Assembly: GCA_947074245.1 (NCBI GenBank)
Contig: CAMTOW010000021.1
Location: 1-12,824 of the forward strand
Direction of reading: 5' to 3'
DNA length: 12,824 nucleotides
From: an uncultured Bacteroidales bacterium
GTDB taxonomy: Bacteria > Bacteroidota > Bacteroidia > Bacteroidales > JAUNSR01
Shown piece by piece: positions 1-6,083 of the stretch. The notes beneath the pieces were generated by a model that was not told the origin of the DNA, made no database searches, and saw only the letters and a list, made by a program, of their open reading frames with translations. Positions within the stretch are counted from its first letter, which is position 1; every line of letters starts with the position of its first letter. Both the position numbers and the translations under genes were made by a program.

Positions 1-488
1 TGAAAATTCCAGACATTGAACGTAAATTGCGTCATTTCTCGCTTATGAGTAATTACCAAAAGCAATGGATTCAATACGATTGTCGGAGATTTACGCCATA
101 TATCGACCGAATCTCCCGAAAGAGTCTGCTCCTTTTTCTCTGCTTCCACCAATAATGACGAATAATATTTCGAATCAGTAGTTAATCGACCGATAACGCG
201 ATCATAAATCTTCATATACTGATTCAGATGTGCTCCATACCAGATCATCGAACTGTCAAAAGCGGCTTTGGATATATCGTTTTTTTTGAATACTCCGTTA
301 ATGACTGTCTGCTTCTCTTGTGGAGATCGGAACTTCCCGGGATATTGATCCATCACACTCTCTGCCATGTGCATATCCACAAGGACGTCTTCCATCTTCT
401 TACCGTCAAGAATGCCATCGGGCCGTCTTTCACAGCCTGTAATTACGACGATACCAAACAGAAGTAATGCTATTGATAGATTCTTCAT
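1..488 (-). CDS. DUF4296 lipoprotein, C-terminus cut by window start
   Basis: Reading down from the ATG at 488, the frame stays open for 162 codons to the window edge, so the C-terminal end is missing. The protein begins MKNLSIALLLFGIVVITGCE, a short lipoprotein signal peptide with a lipobox (ITGC) and the lipidated Cys at residue 19. The following part (VLVDMHMAESVMDQYP, then FDSSMIWYGAHLNQYMKIYD and VIGRL) has the pattern of DUF4296, a Bacteroidota family of unknown function: an acidic helix, then the F-D-S-S/WY/IYDRVI block. The start lies 3 bases after the lspA stop, so the two are probably cotranscribed and perhaps translationally coupled. The likely location is an outer or inner membrane-anchored periplasmic lipoprotein. 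The family call rests on remembered pattern, not a search. The role is unknown. Confidence 0.82.
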   Translation of the reverse strand, partial: MKNLSIALLLFGIVVITGCERRPDGILDGKKMEDVLVDMHMAESVMDQYPGKFRSPQEKQTVINGVFKKNDISKAAFDSSMIWYGAHLNQYMKIYDRVIGRLTTDSKYYSSLLVEAEKKEQTLSGDSVDIWRKSPTIVLNPLLLVITHKREMTQFTFNVWNF

Positions 489-491
489 GTA

Positions 492-1148
492 TTATTCAAC
501 TTTATCGTTGGTGGTTGATGTATCTGTATCTTGTGGATTTTTTTCTCCGCTGAAATGATTACGATAAAATATCAGGAACAAAGCGAATCCAACCGTTACT
601 GCCGAATCGGCGATATTGAAAATCGGTCGGAAAAACAGAAACTCCTCCCCTCCGATTACCGGCAACCATTCCGGCCATGTGAAGTTGAATAATGGGAAAT
701 ATAGCATATCGACAACTTTACCATAGAAAAATGGTGCATATCCTCCTCCGGGAGGAAACATGGTCGCGATCTTTCCGTAGCTATCCGTAAATATGCGCCC
801 GTAAAATACCGAATCGATGATATTCCCCAATGCTCCGGCGATAATCAACGAGAAGCACAAGATATAACCCGTTTTGAAATTACGTTTGACACAACGGCAT
901 AGATAATAGATAAAACCGCCTACGATCAGGATTCTTGAAAGAGTCAGAAGAAGCTTGCTTCCAAGTTCGATACCGTAAGCCATCCCGTTATTCTCGGTAA
1001 AATAGATATAAAACCAGGGCGTTATTTCAAAATTCTGATACATCGTCATGTGGGTCTTTACCCATATTTTCGATCCTTGATCTAATATCAGAACCAAAAG
1101 AATGACAAGAAATGCGAGTTGTCCTTTAGATAATTTCAATTTGCTCAT
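492..1148 (-). CDS. lspA: Lipoprotein signal peptidase (signal peptidase II)
   Basis: An inner-membrane aspartyl protease that cuts the signal peptide of prolipoproteins before the lipidated Cys. The 218 residues contain the family blocks in order: DQGSK (23-27), TENNGMAYG (51-59), AGALGNIID (104-112) and FNIAD (177-181). The two catalytic aspartates are D112 and D181. Hydrophobic segments lie near 10-23, 65-85, 95-111 and 178-195. At 218 residues it is longer than the usual 160-170. The extra length is a stretch of about 50 residues between the catalytic Asp blocks (roughly 118-172, rich in Gly, Pro and aromatics) and a short polar C-terminal tail. The residue after the first catalytic Asp is Ser rather than the common Arg. 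It lies downstream of a DksA-like gene and directly upstream of a lipoprotein gene, a sensible functional pairing. Confidence 0.95.
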   Translation of the reverse strand: MSKLKLSKGQLAFLVILLVLILDQGSKIWVKTHMTMYQNFEITPWFYIYFTENNGMAYGIELGSKLLLTLSRILIVGGFIYYLCRCVKRNFKTGYILCFSLIIAGALGNIIDSVFYGRIFTDSYGKIATMFPPGGGYAPFFYGKVVDMLYFPLFNFTWPEWLPVIGGEEFLFFRPIFNIADSAVTVGFALFLIFYRNHFSGEKNPQDTDTSTTNDKVE

Positions 1149-1166
1149 AGAATATGATAAAATAAT

Positions 1167-1219
1167 AATTCGGCGTTTTTATAATTGCGCGCTATGCAAA
1201 TTTATAAAAACGCCGAATT
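1167..1219 (-). terminator. Perfect 18-bp inverted repeat between dksA-like gene and lspA
   Basis: The arms 1167-1184 and 1202-1219 are exact reverse complements over 18 bases (core CGGCG followed by five T), separated by a 17-base loop. The repeat lies in the 95-base gap between the dksA-like stop and the lspA start. On the minus strand the hairpin is followed by ATTATTTTATC, a moderately U-rich tail. It could act as a leaky terminator or attenuator, an RNA stabiliser, or a processing site. It ends only about 18 bases before the lspA ATG. A TAAATTTG sequence (1197-1204, minus) inside it could also serve as a -7 promoter box for lspA, though I see no matching -33 element. Confidence 0.6.
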
Positions 1220-1243
1220 TATATAAGTTTTTTAAGCTAGAAT

Positions 1244-1624
1244 TTACTTCCGTCCCTGTTGTTTCGCATCAATACACAATGTAGCGTGAGGCACGGCCTT
1301 AAGACGCTCTTTCGGGATTAGTTTTCCCGTTTCACGACACACTCCGTAAGTTTTATTTTCGATACGTACCAACGCTGCCCGCAAATGCTGAATAAATTTC
1401 ATCTGACGTTGCGCCAACTGTCCGGCTTCTTCCTTTGTCAAAGTGGTTGCACCCTCTTCGAGTACTTTGAATGTAGGAGCCGTGTCAGATATGTCATTCC
1501 CGTCTGTATTCATAACAGTTGCTTTTAAAAGCTCATAGTCTTTATAAGCTTTATCTAGTTTTGTCGTGATGATTACTTTAAATTCTTCAAGCTCAGCATC
1601 AGAATATCGTGTTTTTTCTGTCAT
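1244..1624 (-). CDS. TraR/DksA-family RNA polymerase regulator, two-cysteine type
   Basis: A 126-residue protein of the TraR/DksA family, whose members insert a coiled coil into the RNA polymerase secondary channel and change initiation, often with ppGpp. The N-terminal two thirds are helical and charged. The coiled-coil tip carries DISDTA (44-49), matching the DxxDxA tip of DksA that is needed for function. The C-terminal finger is C96-x2-T99-x17-C117-x2-A120, so two of the four zinc cysteines are replaced by Thr and Ala. This spacing resembles the zinc-independent DksA2 of Pseudomonas. I chose the ATG at 1624 (MTEKTRYSDAELEEF) over one 14 codons upstream, because the upstream extension is hydrophobic and unlike the family. 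A promoter sits about 95 bases upstream. lspA and the DUF4296 gene follow on the same strand. Confidence 0.88.
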   Translation of the reverse strand: MTEKTRYSDAELEEFKVIITTKLDKAYKDYELLKATVMNTDGNDISDTAPTFKVLEEGATTLTKEEAGQLAQRQMKFIQHLRAALVRIENKTYGVCRETGKLIPKERLKAVPHATLCIDAKQQGRK

Positions 1625-1720
1625 CGTAATTAAGATTTTAATTAATGTAAATAGAAACAAAAGCAATCATTATTTGTTCGTCGGATATTTATTTAAATAA
1701 TTATCGATCACTTTCAAGCG

Positions 1721-1751
1721 CGAATTTATAAAATTCCTTTGTGTTTACAAA
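1721..1751 (-). promoter_or_regulatory. Bacteroidota-type promoter for the dksA-like/lspA set
   Basis: On the minus strand a TTTG element (1748-1751) is followed after exactly 19 bases by TAAATTCG (1721-1728). This is close to the Bacteroidota primary sigma consensus TTG-N19-TAnnTTTG, with one mismatch. Transcription would start near 1714, leaving a leader of about 90 bases before the ATG at 1624. It lies between the ileS terminator and the dksA-like gene, where a promoter is expected. This is pattern matching by eye in AT-rich DNA. Confidence 0.5.
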
Positions 1752-1784
1752 TTTTGACAATACAAATTGACAATTTATTTGTAT

Positions 1785-1832
1785 CAAAAAACAAAAAGCG
1801 GAATCGGAGATCAAAAACCTCCGTTCCGCTTT
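1785..1832 (-). terminator. Rho-independent terminator of ileS
   Basis: The arms 1795-1803 and 1824-1832 pair over 9 bases (AAAGCGGAA with TTCCGCTTT). After a single unpaired T (1804), a further 5 bp forms between CGGAG (1805-1809) and CTCCG (1819-1823). The loop is 9 bases. On the minus strand the stem runs into TTTTTGTTTTTTGAT. The hairpin begins 7 bases after the ileS stop codon, so it separates ileS from the dksA-like/lspA set. Confidence 0.9.
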
Positions 1833-1838
1833 AAGTAT

Positions 1839-4800
1839 TTATGCTTTTTTAATTTCAGCGTATAGATTGAATCCGTCAAACTCCATTTCATGAGCACCGT
1901 CTGCGACTGCTCCCATTTCGATTGAATTTGCCAGAACTTGCGATGCGATATAGTTCTTATATTCCGCAATTGCTTCATCCGTATCTGCATGAGAAGAAAT
2001 CTTCACATCGATCTTATCCGTAATTTCAAATCCGCTTGATTTACGGATATTCTGAATACGATTGATCAATTCACGAGCGATACCTTCCTTACGAAGTTCT
2101 TCGGTAACGGTCACATCCAATGCTACCGTCAGACGCCCTTCGTTTGCCACCAGCCATCCAGGGATATCCTCAGAGATGATCTCTACGTCGGATGTCAGAA
2201 CCTCTGCCGGAGTTCCTGCTACGTCAAGCATATATCGTCCCTCTTTTTCAAATTGGGCAATAGCTTCCTGTGGCAGTTCGCTCAGCAACGCTGCGATCTG
2301 CTTCATGATCTTGCCATAACGTGGCCCGAGCTTTTTAAAGTCCGGTTTGATACGTTTCACAAGAATTCCGGCAGCGTTATCCACGAATTTCATATCCTTC
2401 ACATTCACTTCGTTCAGGATAAGATCTTTCACAGCCTCGATATCTGTTTTTTGCTGTTCGTCCAACACCGGCACCATCAATACGCTCAATGGCTGACGTA
2501 CTTTGATATTCACTTTACGTCTCAAAGCCAATACCATCGACGTGATATCTTGAGCAATCTGCATTCTTCTCTCCAGAGATTCATCAATTAACGATGGATC
2601 TGAAACCGGGAATTTAGCCAGATGAACCGATTCTTCAGCTCCGCGACCACTTACCGCGATAAGATCCGAATACAACGTATCGGCATAGAATGGCGCGATT
2701 GGTGCCATCAGCTTAGCAACGGTTTCAAGACATGTATACAGAGTCTGGTAAGCCGAAAGTTTGTCTTTCGTCATATCTCCACCCCAGAAGCGTTTACGAT
2801 TCAGGCGAACATACCAGTTAGACAGATTATCATTTACAAAATCCGAAATTGCACGGCCGGCTTTTGTCGGTTCATAGCTATTCAGATTCTCATCGACTTC
2901 TTTAATCAGCGTATTCAATACCGAAATGATCCAACGATCAATTTCCGGACGCTCATTCATCGGAATCTCCGCTTCCTTGAATTCGAATCCGTCTACATTT
3001 GCGTATAGCGCGAAAAACGAATAGGTATTGTAAAGTGTTCCGAAATACTTACGTCTCACCTCTTCGATCCCTTCCGTATCGAATTTCAGGTTATCCCATG
3101 GAGATGCGTTCGTAATCATATACCAACGCAATGGATCGGAACCGAATTTCTCAATCGTCTCGAATGGATCTACCGCATTTCCAAGACGCTTAGACATCTT
3201 ATTTCCGTTCTTATCCAATACAAGTCCGTTAGAAATTACGGCTTTATAGGATACCGAATCAAACACCATGGTTGCAATGGCATGCAGTGTAAAGAACCAT
3301 CCGCGAGTCTGATCCACTCCTTCGGCGATGAAATCTGCCGGATACACCTCTTTGTTATCGAATATCTCTTTGTTTTCAAACGGATAATGCAACTGAGCAT
3401 AAGGCATCGCGCCCGAATCAAACCATACGTCGATCAGATCCAATTCTCGTTTCATCGGTTTTCCGGATGCTGATACCAAAATGATATCATCTACATACGG
3501 GCGATGCAAATCGATACGATCATAGTTCTCTCCGGTCATGACTCCCGGCTGGAACGATGCGAATGGATTGACAGCCATCACGCCTGCTTCAACAGCTTTC
3601 TCGATCTCTTGATAAAGCTCCTCTACCGAACCGATGCAGATCTCTTCTGCGCCGTCTTCTGTTCTCCAGATCGGAAGCGGAGTTCCCCAATAACGCGAAC
3701 GAGATAGATTCCAGTCCTGAAGATTTTCCAACCATTTGCCGAAACGACCTGTTCCTGTCGATGCCGGTTTCCAGTTGATTGTATCGTTCAATTCGATCAT
3801 GCGCTCTCTGCAAGCTGTGGTTTTGATAAACCAGCTATCCAATGGATAATACAATACAGGCTTGTCCGTTCTCCAACAGTGTGGATAACTATGCACATGT
3901 TTCTCGATCTTAAATGCCTGATCGTTCTGTTTTAGCATCACGGCGATATCGACATCCAATGTTGCGTCATCTTCTGTCAAAGAATCGTCGAATGCGTTTT
4001 TAACATAACGTCCTGCAAATTCCGAGTAAGCAGACTCGTTTACACAATTCGCAACGAATTCCGCGTCAAGATCCTCCATACGATAGAAACGTCCCGACAT
4101 ATCGACCATCGGTCTGCGGTTTCCGTCTTTATCTAGCATCATAAGCGGTGCGATTCCCGAACTTTTAGCAACACGGTCGTCATCAGCACCAAACGTAGGT
4201 GCGATATGAACGATACCCGTACCGTCTTCGGTTGTCACGAAATCTCCCGTGATCACTTTAAAAGCATTTTCTCCCGGATTTACCCAAGGGATCAACTGCT
4301 CATACTCCATCCCGGCTAGATCCGCACCCTTGTATTCGCAAATCACCTCGAATGGGATTAATTTATCACCCGCTTTATAATCGCTCAATGCAAGTTCTTG
4401 TGCTTTCGGATTAAACAAAGAAAGCAACAATGGTTTGGCTAGGATTACGGTAATTGGCGACGATGTATAGGGATTAAAACTGCGTACTGCTACGTAATCG
4501 ATCGAAGGACCAACGCACAATGCCGTATTTGAAGGCAATGTCCATGGTGTTGTCGTCCATGCTAGGAAGTAAGCTTCCCCGTGCTGCGACAATTCTTCGT
4601 TCGGATTCTTAATCTTGAATTGAGCCACCATAGTTGTATCCTTCACGTCTCGGTAACAACCCGGTTGATTCAACTCATGAGTCGACAAGCCTGTTCCGGC
4701 TGCCGGCGAATAAGGCTGAATGGTATATCCTTTATATAAAAGATCTTTCTCATACATCTGTTTCAACAACCACCATAGCGTTTCGATATAACGGTTATCG

Positions 4801-5258
4801 TATGTGATATATGGATTCTCAAGATCTACCCAATATCCCATTTTATGAGTCAGGTCGGTCCATTCCTTTGTATATTTCATCACGTCTTTCCGACATGCTG
4901 CATTATATTCTGCTACGGTTATGGTTTTCCCGATCGCTTCTTTGGTAATACCCAATGCTTTTTCCACACCGAGTTCTACAGGCAAACCGTGCGTATCCCA
5001 TCCCGCTTTTCGCTTCACATGATATCCTTTCATCGTTTTGTAACGACAGAAAATATCTTTTATCGAGCGAGCCATAACATGGTGAATTCCCGGCATCCCG
5101 TTTGCAGAAGGAGGACCTTCATAAAACACGAATGAAGGGCAACCCTCACGCTCGGTCATGCTCTTTTGAAACATCTCTTTTTCATCCCAATCTTTCAACA
5201 CTTTCTTATTCACTTCAGAAAGGTTCAAACCGGAATATTCAGCAAATTTCTTACTCAT
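1839..5258 (-). CDS. ileS: Isoleucyl-tRNA synthetase, type 2, with GIHH in place of HIGH
   Basis: A class Ia cytoplasmic enzyme that charges tRNA-Ile with isoleucine; 1139 residues. In order: EGPPSANG (47-54) followed by GIHH (57-60) where the HXGH signature belongs; GWDTHGLPVE (86-95); a CP1 editing domain with TTTPWTLPSNTA (235-246) and GTGIVHIAPTFGADD (346-360); KMSKR (687-691); and an anticodon-binding region with SNWYVRLNRKRFW. The length and the absence of a C-terminal zinc-finger Cys cluster fit type-2 IleRS, the group shared with the eukaryotic cytosolic enzyme and mupirocin-resistant forms. GIHH reads directly from codons at 5079-5090. GXHH has been reported in a type-2 subgroup that remains active and is extremely mupirocin resistant, so resistance is inferred here. 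It has its own terminator. The yigZ-like gene lies 120 bases upstream. Confidence 0.97.
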   Translation of the reverse strand: MSKKFAEYSGLNLSEVNKKVLKDWDEKEMFQKSMTEREGCPSFVFYEGPPSANGMPGIHHVMARSIKDIFCRYKTMKGYHVKRKAGWDTHGLPVELGVEKALGITKEAIGKTITVAEYNAACRKDVMKYTKEWTDLTHKMGYWVDLENPYITYDNRYIETLWWLLKQMYEKDLLYKGYTIQPYSPAAGTGLSTHELNQPGCYRDVKDTTMVAQFKIKNPNEELSQHGEAYFLAWTTTPWTLPSNTALCVGPSIDYVAVRSFNPYTSSPITVILAKPLLLSLFNPKAQELALSDYKAGDKLIPFEVICEYKGADLAGMEYEQLIPWVNPGENAFKVITGDFVTTEDGTGIVHIAPTFGADDDRVAKSSGIAPLMMLDKDGNRRPMVDMSGRFYRMEDLDAEFVANCVNESAYSEFAGRYVKNAFDDSLTEDDATLDVDIAVMLKQNDQAFKIEKHVHSYPHCWRTDKPVLYYPLDSWFIKTTACRERMIELNDTINWKPASTGTGRFGKWLENLQDWNLSRSRYWGTPLPIWRTEDGAEEICIGSVEELYQEIEKAVEAGVMAVNPFASFQPGVMTGENYDRIDLHRPYVDDIILVSASGKPMKRELDLIDVWFDSGAMPYAQLHYPFENKEIFDNKEVYPADFIAEGVDQTRGWFFTLHAIATMVFDSVSYKAVISNGLVLDKNGNKMSKRLGNAVDPFETIEKFGSDPLRWYMITNASPWDNLKFDTEGIEEVRRKYFGTLYNTYSFFALYANVDGFEFKEAEIPMNERPEIDRWIISVLNTLIKEVDENLNSYEPTKAGRAISDFVNDNLSNWYVRLNRKRFWGGDMTKDKLSAYQTLYTCLETVAKLMAPIAPFYADTLYSDLIAVSGRGAEESVHLAKFPVSDPSLIDESLERRMQIAQDITSMVLALRRKVNIKVRQPLSVLMVPVLDEQQKTDIEAVKDLILNEVNVKDMKFVDNAAGILVKRIKPDFKKLGPRYGKIMKQIAALLSELPQEAIAQFEKEGRYMLDVAGTPAEVLTSDVEIISEDIPGWLVANEGRLTVALDVTVTEELRKEGIARELINRIQNIRKSSGFEITDKIDVKISSHADTDEAIAEYKNYIASQVLANSIEMGAVADGAHEMEFDGFNLYAEIKKA

Positions 5259-5294
5259 ATTATTTTTTTCTATATATTCTCTTAAAAAATTGTC

Positions 5295-5324
5295 CGAAGA
5301 TACGAATATTTCTTTTTCATTCAG
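5295..5324 (-). promoter_or_regulatory. Candidate promoter for ileS
   Basis: On the minus strand, TATCTTCG (5295-5302) resembles the Bacteroidota -7 box TAnnTTTG with one mismatch. A CTG at 5322-5324, one mismatch from the -33 TTG, sits 19 bases upstream. A start near 5289 would leave a leader of about 30 bases to the ileS ATG at 5258. No clear hairpin or T-box-like structure is visible in the 120-base gap. The match is weak, and ileS may also be read through from the upstream gene. Confidence 0.33.
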
Positions 5325-5378
5325 TGACCCCCGACGACGAATTATAATAAAACAGGATTTTATAAGAATGAATCGTAA

Positions 5379-5981
5379 TTAAACTTCTTTAAATCGCAGT
5401 GATTCAACTTTTAATAATCGATTTTGCAGCTTTTCTACTTCGGTACGACGGATCCGCAGCGTCATCTCGCAATCCATATCGAAATATTGGGAGATGATCG
5501 TAGCGCTTTCTTCCTTGATCACTCGCATCACTTGATTCATATAAGGATATTCAAACACGATATCCATATCGTCTTCAACCAAACATTCGATGATTCGATT
5601 GTTCCTAATCGCCTCTGCTGCGGCTTCGCGATAAGCGACGATCAAACCGCTCGTGCCTAATTTCACGCCACCGAAATAACGGATCACGACGATCAGAATA
5701 TTCGTCAGTTCATTGGAATTGATCTGTCCTAATATTGGCTTTCCCGCTGTACCGGATGGTTCTCCGTTATCATTCGACCGAAATTCGGTACGCTCCGATC
5801 CGATCATATAAGCCCAACAGACATGGCGCGCGTCATAATATTCTTTGGAATATGCTTCGATATACTCCTTGGCTTCGCTGACTGTATTTACAGGAATCGC
5901 ATACGAGATGAACTTACTCATTTTCTCCTTATACAATCCTTCCGAAAGGTCCGATATGGTCTTATAAACATCTTCCTGCAT
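5379..5981 (-). CDS. IMPACT/YigZ family protein
   Basis: A 200-residue protein of the YigZ/IMPACT (UPF0029) family. Family landmarks are KFISYAIPV (23-31), ARHVCWAYMIG (51-61), DNGEPSGTAGKPIL (71-84) and RYFGGVKLGTSGL (101-113), all in the N-terminal UPF0029 domain. The C-terminal part (about 135-200) fits the DUF1949 ferredoxin-like domain. The length is normal for bacterial members. The eukaryotic relative IMPACT regulates the Gcn2 kinase through Gcn1. The bacterial role is not settled, although structural work suggested binding to nucleic acid or a translation factor. It lies 120 bases upstream of ileS on the same strand, so a joint transcript is possible. The start ATG at 5981 is the only good one before the conserved domain. 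Confidence 0.93.
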   Translation of the reverse strand: MQEDVYKTISDLSEGLYKEKMSKFISYAIPVNTVSEAKEYIEAYSKEYYDARHVCWAYMIGSERTEFRSNDNGEPSGTAGKPILGQINSNELTNILIVVIRYFGGVKLGTSGLIVAYREAAAEAIRNNRIIECLVEDDMDIVFEYPYMNQVMRVIKEESATIISQYFDMDCEMTLRIRRTEVEKLQNRLLKVESLRFKEV

Positions 5982-6004
5982 AATGATACCGATTTCATTT
6001 TTGA

Positions 6005-6012
6005 CAAAAATA
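6005..6012 (-). promoter_or_regulatory. Candidate -7 box for yigZ-like gene
   Basis: On the minus strand, TATTTTTG matches TAnnTTTG exactly. It begins within the U-tract zone of the glgP terminator, about 25 bases upstream of the ATG at 5981, giving a leader near 17 bases. A TTTG at 6028-6031 lies only 15 bases upstream, short of the usual 19, so the -33 element is doubtful. Confidence 0.4.
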
Positions 6013-6059
6013 GGAAAAATATAAAAACAAAGCAGACCCGGAGCGTACTCCGGGTCTGC
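6013..6059 (-). terminator. Strong rho-independent terminator of the glycogen operon
   Basis: A perfect 12-bp GC-rich stem pairs 6032-6043 (GCAGACCCGGAG) with 6048-6059, closed by a CGTA tetraloop. On the minus strand it is followed by TTTGTTTTTATATTTTT. It starts 25 bases after the phosphorylase stop codon. It should end transcription of the synthase/phosphorylase pair before the yigZ-like gene. Confidence 0.95.
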
Positions 6060-6083
6060 AATATCTGGTATTTAATCAAATAA

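Noticed and set aside
324..332. AGATCGGAA, nine bases identical to the adapter start
   Set aside because: It lies inside an open lipoprotein frame with no further adapter match.
228..558. Two overlapping plus-strand open frames near the left end
   Set aside because: They are antisense to the DUF4296 lipoprotein gene and the end of lspA, both of which have recognisable signatures.
3668..3677. AGATCGGAAG, ten bases identical to the adapter start
   Set aside because: It continues into intact ileS coding sequence and diverges from the adapter after ten bases, so it is a chance match.
5259..5378. Possible T-box or other leader riboswitch before ileS
   Set aside because: The 120-base gap shows no T-box sequence, specifier stem or terminator hairpin; T-boxes are also not expected in Bacteroidota.
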